Shown: positions 37,002-46,277 of the stretch, one piece after another
How the letters are laid out: every line of letters begins with the position of its first letter
How positions within the stretch are numbered: the first letter of the stretch is position 1
Assembly: GCF_027107535.1 (NCBI RefSeq)
Contig: NZ_CP114283.1
Span: forward strand, 5,022,001-5,086,000
From: Streptomyces aurantiacus
Lineage (GTDB): Bacteria > Actinomycetota > Actinomycetes > Streptomycetales > Streptomycetaceae
Length of the DNA stretch: 64,000 nt
Reading direction: 5' to 3'
Notes under the pieces: generated by a model
Told to the model about the DNA's origin: nothing
Database searches by the model: none
Seen by the model: the letters and a program-made list of their open reading frames with translations, nothing else
Made by a program: the position numbers and the translations under genes

Positions 37002-38012
37002 ATGCCGGAAGAGATCGAGTCCGCCGACAAGGTCGGCAGCGTCAGCGCGAACCGCTATGCGGCGATTGTGGCTGAGCTGCGGAAACTGGTCGAGACTTCC
37101 AGCCGCATCCAGTTCACGATCGGTGACCACGCACTCGAAGTCGAGCCGATGCGCGAGGCCGGCGGCCAGGAGCAAGGCGACGAGCTGTTCACGGTCAAGG
37201 ACTCCCTGTTCCGCCTCGCCGAGGACATCGGACTGTCGTACTCGACGGTGAGGACGGCCCGGTGGGCAGCGTCGAGGTGGCCGAAGGACCGCCGGGTGTC
37301 GGGGGTGTCGTTCACCGTTCACAAGATTATGGCGTCCATCGTCGACGACGAGGAACGGTGGGCCACGATCCTCACCCCGCCCGAGGGCAAGAGCCGGTGG
37401 ACACCGGACGAGGCCAACCGGCGGGTCGGCCGGCAGGTCGTCAAGCCCGTCACCTCGCAGGAGAAGCTCACCGCGATTCACACCCTGGCCCGTGACGAGG
37501 ACGTCGCCGCGGCGGCGACCACGGACTTCCTCAAGCGGCCGACGGTCGCGGCGAAAGTGCCCGAGCAGGAGAAGGTCCGGGTCGTGGAGGAGTTCACCCG
37601 CGACGAGTCGGTGGCGACCATCGCCGCGACCAGCCTGCTTCGCAGGCCGGACGTCGCCTTCCGGGCGATGTCGGACGACACCGCCCGTCACCAGGTCAAC
37701 CATGCCCAGGTCGAGCGGGGTCGGCAGGCCCGCGAGCACTTCGAGGAGACCAGCCCTGTCGCTCCGGCGATCCGCAACATCGACCGGTCGGTGGAGTTCC
37801 TGGACCTGGTCACCGCCTGCCACTCCTTCGTCGCGGCGGCTGGCCGCGTCGTCCCCGGCCTGCGCGACCGCCAGCTCGGTGAGGACGAACGCACCATCGT
37901 TCATGAGAACGTCGCCCGGGTGAGGGCGACGCTGGACTGGATCGAGACCGCGGTCGACACCGGCAAGGTCGACGTCGACGGCGAGCTGGCCAAACTGCTG
38001 CAAAGCGAGTAG
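37002..38012 (+). CDS. DUF6192-like protein
   Basis: 336 residues from the ATG at 37002 (GGTGGAAG upstream; a GTG at 36990 is possible). Features: IQFTIGDHALEVEPM, then a helix-turn-helix-like AEDIGLSYSTVRTARWAASR, RWTPDEANRRVGRQV, and repeated LLRRPxVAFRAM/FLKRPTVAAKV units resembling ParB-like or DNA-binding helical repeats. I recall this as the Streptomyces DUF6192 family, commonly found near RacP genes. It is followed after three bases by racP, so the two form an operon. Probable DNA-binding role, inferred. Confidence 0.8.
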   Translation: MPEEIESADKVGSVSANRYAAIVAELRKLVETSSRIQFTIGDHALEVEPMREAGGQEQGDELFTVKDSLFRLAEDIGLSYSTVRTARWAASRWPKDRRVSGVSFTVHKIMASIVDDEERWATILTPPEGKSRWTPDEANRRVGRQVVKPVTSQEKLTAIHTLARDEDVAAAATTDFLKRPTVAAKVPEQEKVRVVEEFTRDESVATIAATSLLRRPDVAFRAMSDDTARHQVNHAQVERGRQAREHFEETSPVAPAIRNIDRSVEFLDLVTACHSFVAAAGRVVPGLRDRQLGEDERTIVHENVARVRATLDWIETAVDTGKVDVDGELAKLLQSE

Positions 38013-38015
38013 GTG

Positions 38016-38444
38016 ATGCCTCGCGCTTCCGAGCGCAGATCGCCCGCCGCCCAGCGACACGCCGACACCGTCCGGTTCGTGCTCTTCGAGGCCCGCCCGG
38101 CCGGTCTGACCTTCAGCCAGCTGGTCAGATCCAGTGAACTCTCGCCCCATCAGACCCGCTCCGGCCTGGCCTGTCTGCGGGACACCATCACCGAACGCGG
38201 CTGGCCGCCCTTGATCTGGGCCAGGAAGGACGGATACAAGTTCTGCGCGGACCCCGCTGAGCTCCAGGCATACGAGGTCGCGGTCATCCGCGGGAAGCTC
38301 ACCGAGATCCGCCGGTTCATCACCGGGACGGTCGCCCCCCACGCCGCCCTCCAGCCCAGGGGCCGTTGGATCAAACACCTCAACACCCAGCTCAGCTCGG
38401 TCGAGTCCACGCTCGACGTGATCGCCGACTTCACCGATGCCTGA
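38016..38444 (+). CDS. RacP-like winged-helix protein
   Basis: 142 residues from the ATG at 38016, directly after the DUF6192 stop. RFVLFEARPAGLTFSQLVRS and SPHQTRSGLACLRDTI form a winged-helix DNA-binding domain. ITGTVAPHAALQPRGRWIKH and LNTQLSSVESTL complete the family pattern I know as RacP in Streptomyces. It is probably co-transcribed with DUF6192. A strong hairpin two bases after the stop ends the operon. Confidence 0.8.
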   Translation: MPRASERRSPAAQRHADTVRFVLFEARPAGLTFSQLVRSSELSPHQTRSGLACLRDTITERGWPPLIWARKDGYKFCADPAELQAYEVAVIRGKLTEIRRFITGTVAPHAALQPRGRWIKHLNTQLSSVESTLDVIADFTDA

Positions 38445-38446
38445 CC

Positions 38447-38479
38447 GGCGGGGCCGGCCGCGAAGCGGCCGGCCCCGCC
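38447..38479 (+). terminator. GC-rich hairpin after the DUF6192-racP operon
   Basis: A perfect 15-bp stem (GGCGGGGCCGGCCGC) with a GAA loop starts two bases after the racP stop. There is no U-run, as is common in Streptomyces. It separates the operon from the following IS5 gene. Confidence 0.8.
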
Positions 38480-38904
38480 CCGTCCTTGAGGGAGGAAACG
38501 TTGCCGCGGCGACGCTGCTATCCCTCCGACACCTGGGACGACGAATGGGCCCTGATCGAGTCCATGTTGCCGACACCGGCCTGCGAAACGAAGGCAGGCG
38601 GCCGTCCCGAGAAGCATCCCCGCCGGGAGATTGTGGCGCGATCCGCTATGTCGTGGACACCGGCTGCAAGTGGCGGGCCCTGCCCAAGGACTTCCCGCCC
38701 TGGCGCACGTGTTACGGGTTCATGGCCCGCTGGGCCGCCTGCGGCATCGTCGGCCAGATCCGTGACCAGCTCCGCAAGCGGATCCGCCGCGAGATGGGCC
38801 GGGCTCCCGGGGCGGTTGCCACCGTCATCGACTCCCAATCGATCAAGGCCGCCGACACCGTCGGCAAGGACTCCCGCGGCTACGACGCTGGCAAGAAGAT
38901 CAAC

Positions 38905-40273
38905 TGTGAGAATTCCTGTGCGGCCCGGGTTGGGTTGCTGCCAGGCTCGACGTTCATGATCCGGCATGACTCGAAAATCAACTGGCGCCCCGCCAGGGGC
39001 TGCCGTTCGGCCGAGATGTCTGCCGGGCATGGGCGTCGGCCTGGCCCACCCGTTGGCTTGATCAGCAGCTTGTCCGCCGTATCACGGCGTGACTCATCAC
39101 AGTTCCGCCACGCGGTGACTCCACCCAGGCCGACGCCGACCACGGCCGTTCGTCTTGGAGGGAACAACCGCGTGACCATGCTCGCAGAACAAGTCGACGG
39201 CGTCATCGGCGTCGACACTCACCGAGACACCCTCGCCGCAGCAGCTGTCAGCCCCATCGGTGCCGTCCTGGAAACTACCGATGCCCCCGCCAACGCCCGA
39301 GGCTACCGGCGCCTGCTGGACTTCGCCCGCAAGAACGTCCCTGGCCGCCGGTGCTGGGCTCTGGAGGGTATCGGCAGCTACGGGGCTGGCCTGGCCGCCT
39401 TCCTCGACCAAGCTGGTGAACGCGTAGTCGAGGTCTGCCGCCCCAAGCGGCCCGCCATCCGCGGCGGACGCAAGACCGACATGCTGGACGCCATCCGCGC
39501 GGCCAAGGAAGCTCTCACCGCCGAGCATCTGATCCAGCCCCGCCTACGAGGCGAGCGAGAGGCCCTGCGCGTCCTTCTGGCAGCCCGCAACGGTGCAGTC
39601 CTCGCCTCGACCGCTGCGATCAACCAGCTCAAGGCCATGATCGTGTCAGCACCAGACGATCTCCGCGCGGAGCTGCGCAGGCTCAAGCGCCCGGCCCAGA
39701 TCACCCGCTGTGCTCAACTTCGAGACCGCCCAGTCCACGACATCGAGCACCGCATGACGGCTCGGGCACTACGGTCCACTGCCCAGCGCGTCCAAGTTCT
39801 CCAGGCCGAGGCCAAAGACCTTGAGGCGGAGATCCTCGTGGTCTCGTGCGCCAGCTCGCCCCCGAACTTCTGGACCTGCGCGGCGTGGGGCCCATCACTG
39901 CGGCCCAGGTGCTCGTCAGCTGGTCGCATCCAGGCCGGTTCCGCTCCGAGGCAGCCTTTGCCTCCTTCGCCGGCGTCTCTCCGATCCCCGCTTCCTCCGG
40001 GCTCACCAACCGCCACCGGCTCAACCGCAGCGGAGACCGGCAGCTCAACCGGGCCTTGCACACCATCACGTTGGTACGTACGCGTTGCGACCCCGGCACC
40101 AAGGCGTATGTCGCACGCAGAGTCGCCGAGGGAAAGAGCCCGCGTGACGCGCAGCGTTGTCTCAAGCGCGCCGTCTGTCGGCAGCTCTTCAAGCTCCTCG
40201 AACGCGCCGACCGCATCACCGCAATACTCCCCGACGATCTCCTCCAAGCGGCTTGACGCGATATAGCAGCCTC
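38905..40273 (+). mobile_element. IS110-family element inserted in an IS5 transposase gene
   Basis: Boundaries come from the broken host gene: K-I-N before 38905 and G-R-K after 40273 rejoin in frame. The length is 1369 bp. No inverted repeats or clear duplication, as expected for IS110. It carries one frameshifted transposase gene. Confidence 0.85.
39172..40256 (+). pseudogene. IS110-family transposase, frameshifted
   Basis: The GTG at 39172 (GGAGGGAAC upstream) opens MLAEQVDGVIGVDTHRDTLA, RRCWALEGIGSYGAGLA and GGRKTDMLDAIRAAKEAL. After KDLEAEILV, near 39840, the frame is lost and the rest reads in another frame: RQLAPELLDLRGVGPITAAQ, FASFAGVSPIPASSG and LNRSGDRQLNRALH. A single indel separates the catalytic DEDD half from the Transposase_20 half, so this copy is probably inactive unless frameshifting occurs. 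Confidence 0.88.
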
Positions 40274-40977
40274 GGCCGCAAGCGGCGCCTGGTCGTCGAC
40301 ACCAAGGGCCTGCCGCTGTTCGTCATGGTCACCCCGGCCGACATGACCGACCGCAACGCGGCCAAGGAAGTCCTGTTCCGTCTGCGGCTGATGCACCCCG
40401 AAATCACCATCGTCTGGGCCGACTCCGCCTATGCCGGACAGCTCGTGACATGGGCCAAGACCTACCTGGATCTGACGATCAAGACCGTCAGCCGACCGAA
40501 GAACGTCCCTGGGTTCGTCGTTCTGCCCCGGCGCTGGGTCGTCGAGCGCTCACACGCCTGGATCATGCATGCCCGCAGACACGCACGGGACTACGAACGG
40601 CTCGTCCAGCACTCGGAATCGCTCATCACCTGGGCCGCGATCACACTCATGACCAGGCGAATCACCCGCAGAAGCTCTCGCAGAACCGGTCAGCCGGACT
40701 CTCGCGAAGCGCAACGGGACTGATCGAAACGGCGGTGGCGGTCACCACCACCACCCAGAAGCCGCCCGGTTCCTCGGGCCTGGGCCGAATCTCTCATCGC
40801 CACCGAAGGGCCGTCAGCGGAACCGCTGATGTCGTCACCGGAGCAGCCCAAGCCGCCTCCGTCCGAATTCTGAGCTGGGCAAACACCGAAACGCCACCCT
40901 TCATGTCATGACCGCTCAGCAGCAGGTACTGAGGGTGGCCACGTGCTCCGGGACATCTCGGCATCGTCGCTGGTGCT

Positions 40978-41754
40978 TCACATGACGACCACTGCGTTTT
41001 TCCCGCCGTCCACGGTCAGTGTTGCTCCATTGACGTACGACGCCTTGGGCGACACCAAAAACCGGATCACGTGCGCGACTTCCTCGGCGTCCCCGCCACG
41101 CCCGGCAGGCAGCGAAGCGAGGTAGGTGCCGTACATGTCGCGGATGCCCTCGTTCACCGGAGTGAGGATGAAGCCAGGATCGACGGAGTTGATCCGGACG
41201 CCTCTGGGACCGTACTCCGCAGTCCACGACTTGGTCAGCATGGACAAAGCCGCCTTCGATGCCTGGAAGGCGGCGGTGCCGGCAGCGGCCATTGAGGTGC
41301 TCAGGCTCCCGACGTTGATGATGGCTCCCATGCCACGTTCGGCCATGGCCGGGGCGAAGGCCCCCGTCAGGATAAACGGTGCTTTGGCGTGGATGTTGAA
41401 TGCGGCGTCGAACATCTCTTCCGGAGTGGACTCGGTCGGCGCGAAGCCCCCGCCACCGGCGTTGTGCACCAGCACATCAAGAGGACCGTCGATGGCCTCC
41501 CGTACTTGTTCAACCAGCTTGCGCACCGACGCGGGATCAGAAAGATCGGCTATTAGATCAATCGCACGGCCACCCACAGACTCCACGGATCGACGGGTCT
41601 CGGCAGCTCGATCTTGATCCCGACCTGTGACGATGACCGAGTACCCGTCCTGCGCCAAGCCGACCGCCGTAGCACGACCGATCCCGCTGGTCGAACCAGT
41701 CACCAACGCCCATGACCCACCCGAAGGGGAAGTCCCCGCCCGCTCGCCCATCAT
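40978..41754 (-). CDS. SDR-family oxidoreductase with Phe at the catalytic Tyr position
   Basis: 258 residues. Cofactor motif TGSTSGIG near the N-terminus, LDVLVHNAGGGG, IINVGSLS with the catalytic Ser, then FQASKAALSMLTKS where the usual YxxxK reads FxxxK, and PGFILTPVNEG. The codon for the aromatic residue is TTC. The C-terminus TLTVDGG fits. Family enzymes reduce or oxidise carbonyls with NAD(P); lack of Tyr would be expected to abolish or alter this. I choose the ATG at 41752-41754, five bases after AGGA. Confidence 0.88.
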   Translation of the reverse strand: MMGERAGTSPSGGSWALVTGSTSGIGRATAVGLAQDGYSVIVTGRDQDRAAETRRSVESVGGRAIDLIADLSDPASVRKLVEQVREAIDGPLDVLVHNAGGGGFAPTESTPEEMFDAAFNIHAKAPFILTGAFAPAMAERGMGAIINVGSLSTSMAAAGTAAFQASKAALSMLTKSWTAEYGPRGVRINSVDPGFILTPVNEGIRDMYGTYLASLPAGRGGDAEEVAHVIRFLVSPKASYVNGATLTVDGGKNAVVVM

Positions 41755-42087
41755 CAAGTTCCTCTCTCACATGTTCAGGAGGCCGTCGCGACAGCAGACA
41801 CCGCGATCACCTTTCCAGCGATAGTAGATACGGCAGAAGGCAACGGCTCCACTGGGGTGAGGCGAACCACGTCGGGCCGCACCCAGAGCCAACGACCACG
41901 CGGCGTGTGCATCAGGAGTGATCATTCAGACGGTGACGGTCGCTACCCAACCGAGGCCACCCAGCCCTTCAGCAGCCGACAGCCCTGCCACGACCCGCTG
42001 TGGGCCACACCGACCCCGCACTCCCTCACTCCTGTTCGAATACCGAGCTGAACCCAACGCATACCGGGGATCGAAAACAGGCACTCA
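41755..42087. other. 333-base region upstream of the SDR gene
   Basis: Contains the SDR leader and, at its right end, the inverted copy of the 23-bp repeat (42063-42085). No gene is supported. Confidence 0.5.
42063..42085 (-). repeat. Inverted copy of the 36473 repeat
   Basis: Exact complement of 36473-36495. It ends two bases before an IS5 insertion whose duplicated target is TCA (42085-42087), so the repeat predates that insertion. Confidence 0.8.
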
Positions 42088-43209
42088 GAGGTCGTTTTCA
42101 TCCGTACTGCTCATATATAAACCGGTTCCCAGGGCGTGGGACTGTGGTGCGGAAGGGGCAGCGGGAGTGATTGGGGCCTGTGAATCGGATGGGGTGACGG
42201 GCGGTGCGGGATGAGGCTTGTTCCTGTCTCATCCCAGGACGCCCGGTTCTTCTGCGTGCTTCTGCCGTCACCGATGTGCGCCTGGGCGCACTTGGTCCGG
42301 AGCGGTATGCCGGAAGCATGTCTGCGCGACGTCCGTATCCGAGTGATCTGTCCGATGCCCGCTGGGGGTTGGTCGAGCCGGTGTTGTCCGCCTGGCGCTT
42401 CGAGCGCCGCGGCAGGGCCCTGGACTTCGGCCGGCCGCCCGAGCATGATCTGCGCGACATCATGGACGCGATCTTGTATGTGGACCGGACCGGGGTTCAG
42501 TGGCGCTGCCTCCCGCACGACTTCCCGCACTGGAACACGGTCTACGGCTACTTCACGAAGTGGCAGCAGGAAGGTGTGTTCGCCCAGCTCAACGGTCTGC
42601 TCAGGCAGCTGTTGCGACAGAAGGAAGGACGGGAGTCCGAGCCGTCGGCCTGTGTGATCGACGCTCAGAGCGTCAAGACCTCCTCCAGCGTTCACGCCTC
42701 CAGCCAGGGCATCGACGCCGGCAAGAAGATCGTGGGCCGGAAGCGGAGCATCGTGACCGACACGCTCGGCCTGCTGCTGGCGGTGCTGGTCACCGCGGCC
42801 AGTGTCCAGGACTCCGTGGCCGGCACTCAGCTCCTCGACCAGGTTGCCGCCGGCCATCCCGGCATCCGCAAGGTGTGGGTCGACGGCGGCTACCGCCAGC
42901 ACCTCGTCGAGCACGCCGCCACCCTCGGCATCGACATGGAAATCACCGCCCGCACACCCGGGACCAGGGGTTTCACCCCGATCCCGAAGCGGTGGGCGGT
43001 CGAGCGGACCTACGGATGGCTCATGCTCCACCGCCGCCTGGCCCGCGACTACGAAACCCTTCCCGCCCGCTCCGAAGCCATGATCCATCTCGCCATGACC
43101 GACCTGATGGCCCGCCGCCTCACCGGCGAGAACACCATCTCCTGGCGCGACCCGACACCGCAGACCAAACATCTGATTCCGGGATAAAACACTGGAAGAA
43201 AACGACCTC
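42088..43209 (+). mobile_element. IS5-family element with TCA duplication
   Basis: Ends GAGGTCGTTTTC (42088-42099) and its complement (43198-43209) are flanked by TCA on both sides (42085-42087; 43210-43212), the TNA-type 3-bp target of the IS1031 group. 1122 bp, one transposase. Confidence 0.9.
42318..43187 (+). CDS. IS5-family transposase
   Basis: 289 residues from the ATG at 42318 (MSARRPYPSDLSDARWGLVE). Catalytic motifs ACVIDAQSVKTSSSV, KVWVDGGYRQHLVEH and KRWAVERTYGWLMLHRRLARDYE. Intact and of usual length; it fills the element bounded at 42088 and 43209. An open frame from 42204 only adds non-homologous residues. Confidence 0.92.
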   Translation: MSARRPYPSDLSDARWGLVEPVLSAWRFERRGRALDFGRPPEHDLRDIMDAILYVDRTGVQWRCLPHDFPHWNTVYGYFTKWQQEGVFAQLNGLLRQLLRQKEGRESEPSACVIDAQSVKTSSSVHASSQGIDAGKKIVGRKRSIVTDTLGLLLAVLVTAASVQDSVAGTQLLDQVAAGHPGIRKVWVDGGYRQHLVEHAATLGIDMEITARTPGTRGFTPIPKRWAVERTYGWLMLHRRLARDYETLPARSEAMIHLAMTDLMARRLTGENTISWRDPTPQTKHLIPG

Positions 43210-43344
43210 TCAACGAGGGCGCACATCGTCGATGGCTTTCCAGTGCCGTCCTGACGCTTGGCCGACGGCCCAGCCCTATATCCGTACGACGTTGTCGGGT
43301 CGGTGAGATGGGATACGCGGCTAGCGACGACTACGCCACAGCGA

Positions 43345-45162
43345 TTACTCCTCTTCCTCCTCGCCCCTGCCACCGGCACCGCTGTATGCCGAAAGCTGAC
43401 GCCTCAACTGCCCACTGTTCCAGTCGTCACCGCGCCTACCTGATTTGACGTTGGGTCCGTCCAACACCTGCTGGACTTGGCGTGTGACAGAGTGCCCCGC
43501 GCCGAGAAGCTCTTCGAGGTTGCGCAGTTCATCAGCCAGTCGGGTTCGCCCGGCCAGGCTGCCGTCGACCACATACTCGCCCACCGCGATGAGAGCGCGG
43601 GAGGTAGCAGTCTCCGGGTGTGCGGGCCCTAGAACGCGCTTCTGCACATGGTGGATCCTGTGGAATGTCGGGAGGCTGGTTTCGATGCCGTCTGTCTCAA
43701 GTATCGCCAGGGCCAGGTTCAGCCCCGTCCGCAAGGTGTCCGGAGCCTCGGCTCCCAGCACGTCGGACTGCTCTTGCAGGATGCGCTCGAAGACGGAGCG
43801 CGCCATGGCCGGGTCACCGAGGTGCTGCGTGGTGATCGCCAGGTTGTGGTGGAGGGTCAGGACAAGTGGGTCGGCGTCACCCAGGGACTGTGTCGCGGCT
43901 TGGAGCAGTGATGTCCACAGCTCTTGGGCTGTCTGTGGCTCAGCAATGGCAAGTGTGATGGCGTGCACGTTGCCCGCGTGCAGGGTGTGGGGATGGTCCG
44001 GGCCCAGTACGCGGATGGCGTCGTCGTGGGCGGTCGCCGCCATGCTGCGTGCTTCGTCGCGGCCAGCGGTGTGTGCGCAGCCGGCTTCGGTCGTCCTGAG
44101 CCTAAGCGTGAGGGCGTGCTCGTCGCCGAAGGCTTCGACGAAGGTGTCGCGGAGTTCCGGGAGCGCGCGTTGCGCTTCGACGATGTGTCCGGCGTTGAGG
44201 TCGGCGCGGACGACGCTGTGCCGGGCGGTCAGCGCGACGGGGTGCCGTTCGCCGAACTCCCGTTCCAGGTCGGGTAGGAGACTGCGCATTCGCGTGGCCG
44301 ATTCGGCCGCGTCCATGTCGAGGCGTGCTCGTGCCAGGCGGGCCAGCAGGGCGGTTCGGCCGTTCGCCTGTCTGTTGCTGATTTCCCTGTACAGCCGCAG
44401 GGCTTCTTGCCGGTCGCCGCAACGTGCGGTCCAGTGGGCGAGCCGGAGCTCGGCCAGATGGGTGAGGGCGTGGCTGGGCCCCACGACGGCGATGCATGCG
44501 CGCAGGATTTCTTCGGTCTTCGCCCGGGCCACAGGCGGCTGGCCTGCCTCGCCTGCCCAGTAGGCGGCGATGTGGCGGCTGGCCAGCACGCCGACGGAGC
44601 CGGCTGGCAGGAGACGGTCGGCGCTGTGCTCCAGTTCCTTGGCGAGCTGCCAAGCGGCCTCCGGCATGCCCACCTGGCCGCACCCTTCGACCATGTCGGC
44701 AAGTCGGGCCAGTCTGCGGTGCCCCAGCCATGGGGTCTCTGTTCCCTGGTCCGCCAGGATCGTGTTGTCGGCGACGCCGTCCCAGCCCAGGAGGCTGACG
44801 TGCGCCGAGGACGTTTGCTCGCTCTTCTCCCTGGCGTAGGGGCGGTCACGCAGGGCTTCCCACCGGCGTTGCCAGGCTGCGGTGTCCTGCCACGGGACGG
44901 CCTCGGTGGGCTCGCTCTCGGCAGCGCGCTGCAACAGAGCGTCGACGAGCCGCTCGAGTGAACCAGTGTCGCTTCCGACCCGGCGGTTGTTGTGGGTCGA
45001 CAGGTAGCTATGAATGGTCGAACTCGAGAGCGTGGGCTGGAGCCCTGACTGAAGCATTTCCTCCGCCAGCACGCGCGACGAGGGGGAGCCCGCCGCCTTC
45101 CACAGGTTCTGGAGGTCTTCGCGAAAGCGCAGCCACGAGTCTTCGGGGGCAGAGTCCTCCAC
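43345..45162 (-). CDS. TPR-repeat protein with N-terminal HTH-like domain
   Basis: 605 residues from the GTG at 45160-45162 (AGGAAAGGAAGA upstream). Residues ~1-80 form a helical HTH-like module (FREDLQNLWKAAGSPSSRVL, TLSSSTIHSYLS, SLERLVDALLQRA) of the kind that starts many actinobacterial STAND/TPR regulators. The rest is tetratricopeptide-like with kinesin-light-chain-type units (VLGPDHPHTLHAGN, LGDADPLVLTLHHNLAI, VLGPAHPETATSRALIA). The C-terminus ends in an acidic run. There is no NTPase domain. Two palindromes sit just before the start. A small membrane protein gene diverges ~260 bases away. Likely a sensor or regulator; the target is unknown. Confidence 0.8.
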   Translation of the reverse strand: MEDSAPEDSWLRFREDLQNLWKAAGSPSSRVLAEEMLQSGLQPTLSSSTIHSYLSTHNNRRVGSDTGSLERLVDALLQRAAESEPTEAVPWQDTAAWQRRWEALRDRPYAREKSEQTSSAHVSLLGWDGVADNTILADQGTETPWLGHRRLARLADMVEGCGQVGMPEAAWQLAKELEHSADRLLPAGSVGVLASRHIAAYWAGEAGQPPVARAKTEEILRACIAVVGPSHALTHLAELRLAHWTARCGDRQEALRLYREISNRQANGRTALLARLARARLDMDAAESATRMRSLLPDLEREFGERHPVALTARHSVVRADLNAGHIVEAQRALPELRDTFVEAFGDEHALTLRLRTTEAGCAHTAGRDEARSMAATAHDDAIRVLGPDHPHTLHAGNVHAITLAIAEPQTAQELWTSLLQAATQSLGDADPLVLTLHHNLAITTQHLGDPAMARSVFERILQEQSDVLGAEAPDTLRTGLNLALAILETDGIETSLPTFHRIHHVQKRVLGPAHPETATSRALIAVGEYVVDGSLAGRTRLADELRNLEELLGAGHSVTRQVQQVLDGPNVKSGRRGDDWNSGQLRRQLSAYSGAGGRGEEEEE

Positions 45163-45175
45163 GCGTCTTCCTTTC

Positions 45176-45200
45176 CTGTCCAGGACATCGTCCTGGACAG
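45176..45200. promoter_or_regulatory. Operator-like palindrome before the TPR gene
   Basis: CTGTCCAGGAC, ATC, then GTCCTGGACAG: a perfect 11-bp inverted repeat 14-38 bases upstream of the start. The half-site GTCCTGGACAG recurs at 54308-54318 before another gene with a similar N-terminal domain. Confidence 0.65.
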
Positions 45201-45242
45201 CCGGGCGAATCTCAACGCCTTCTGTCCGAACCGTGTATGTGT

Positions 45243-45268
45243 CCAGGACGGCCGTTCTGCCGTCCTGG
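45243..45268. promoter_or_regulatory. Second CCAGGAC palindrome before the TPR gene
   Basis: CCAGGACGGC and its complement with a CGTTCT spacer, 67 bases from the first palindrome and sharing its core. Together they look like a two-site operator in the divergent promoter region. Confidence 0.55.
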
Positions 45269-45424
45269 TTTCTGCTCCCGCCGTTGCAGCTCTGGCCAGA
45301 TAGAGGGAAGGCCGCTTCCACCAGTTGGAGCCACAGCGGTCAGCAAGCAATCCGTCGGCGCAGTAAGGAGACTTGCGTTGAACCCCAAGCCCCACCGCGG
45401 AGCCCGGCGCCCGGGTACTGCACT

Positions 45425-45682
45425 ATGAGCGGCCTGGTTCTCGACCTTCTGGCCTCCGACGCCCCGCAGTGGATCGTGGCGTTTGTCGTCGTCCTGGCCG
45501 CTGTCGTGCTCCTGGCTGGCGCGGCGGCCAAGCTGATCCGAGCAGCGCATCCGGGGAAGTCCGCCGACGCGGTCAAGATGCAGAAGAACCGTATCGAGCA
45601 CCGCCAGTGGAAAGCTGAACGCCGCGATCGCAGGCGGCTGGAGAGGGCCACTCGCCGGACAGAGCGGCGAGCCGAGCGCTAG
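45425..45682 (+). CDS. Small membrane protein with basic tail (85 aa)
   Basis: The ATG at 45425 starts MSGLVLDLLASDAPQ. One membrane helix (WIVAFVVVLAAVVLLAGAAA) is followed by a strongly basic, charged C-terminal helix rich in Arg (ERRDRRRLERATRRTERRAE). It diverges from the TPR regulator with the palindromes between them, so the pair may be co-regulated. The topology (one helix, then Arg-rich cytoplasmic tail) matches the 44-residue proteins at 54025 and 55137 in plan. No known family. Confidence 0.65.
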   Translation: MSGLVLDLLASDAPQWIVAFVVVLAAVVLLAGAAAKLIRAAHPGKSADAVKMQKNRIEHRQWKAERRDRRRLERATRRTERRAER

Positions 45683-45689
45683 CAGTGTC

Positions 45690-46070
45690 TCAGCACGGAT
45701 GCGGACATGGAGACGACGACACCGCGCCCGCGAACTTCTCCACCCCGTTCACCAGCCCCACGCCCTCCTCGTCGGCGACCGGGCGCACCCCGGGCGCGGT
45801 GATCAGCGGCAGCTTGCCGTCAGTCACCGTGAAGTTGTCGTTGTCGTGGTAGATGCCGATGTCCAGGGTGCGGGACTGCGGCTGTCCGCCGTCGGCGCCG
45901 AGCGGCAGCGTCTGCTCGTACGGCGGGTTGATCCACAACTGATCGGTCTGTGGCGCCTTGTTGGCGGCGAAGGCGGGCGCGGCAAGGCCGGCGGCCAGTA
46001 ACCCGGCCGACACCGCCACCGCGGCGCCGGATCTGAGACGTACCGGGCGCCCAGCTGAGAACAGTCTCAT
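45690..46070 (-). CDS. Secreted protein, probably 3'-truncated
   Basis: 126 residues from the ATG at 46068-46070 (GGGGGAAGC upstream). A Sec signal peptide ends LAAPAFAANK, so the mature part starts about residue 36: QTDQLWINPPYEQTLPLG, then SRTLDIGIYHDNDNFTVTDG. It ends abruptly in SSSPCPHPC next to the small membrane protein gene, unlike a normal domain end. It probably represents the N-terminal part of a longer exported protein. Function unknown. Confidence 0.6.
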   Translation of the reverse strand: MRLFSAGRPVRLRSGAAVAVSAGLLAAGLAAPAFAANKAPQTDQLWINPPYEQTLPLGADGGQPQSRTLDIGIYHDNDNFTVTDGKLPLITAPGVRPVADEEGVGLVNGVEKFAGAVSSSPCPHPC

Positions 46071-46277
46071 TGCTTCCCCCAAGGGTGTGCTCACACGACT
46101 GGCGCGCCGGCAGGATCATCACACGGCAACAGGGCGGCCACGCACCGGTTTTCCGGCCCCGGCGCGGAGCACCGTCGGGCTGCTGGTCGTGGCGGTCGGC
46201 GGGCTCCGGTGCTGGTCCTTGGGGCCGGGATGTAATGGGCAAGACAGCTCCGGGGCGGACAAGAGATCCTTTGGTGC

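Larger units (their letters stand above)
38501..40723 (+). pseudogene. IS5-family transposase, frameshifted and interrupted by IS110
   Basis: A TTG start at 38501 with GGGAGGAAACG gives CYPSDTWDDEWALIESMLP. Near 38630 the frame shifts and continues as IRYVVDTGCKWRALPKDFPP, VATVIDSQSIKAADT and GYDAGKKIN. There an IS110 element interrupts. The rest resumes at 40274 as GRKRRLVVDTKGLPLF, ITIVWADSAYAGQLV and RRWVVERSHAWIMHARRHARDYE. Both a frameshift and an insertion kill it. After it, 40724-40977 holds nothing I can name. Confidence 0.9.

Noticed and set aside
36765..38576. 603-residue minus-strand frame
   Set aside because: Antisense to DUF6192 and racP, which have recognisable domains, tight spacing and a terminator.
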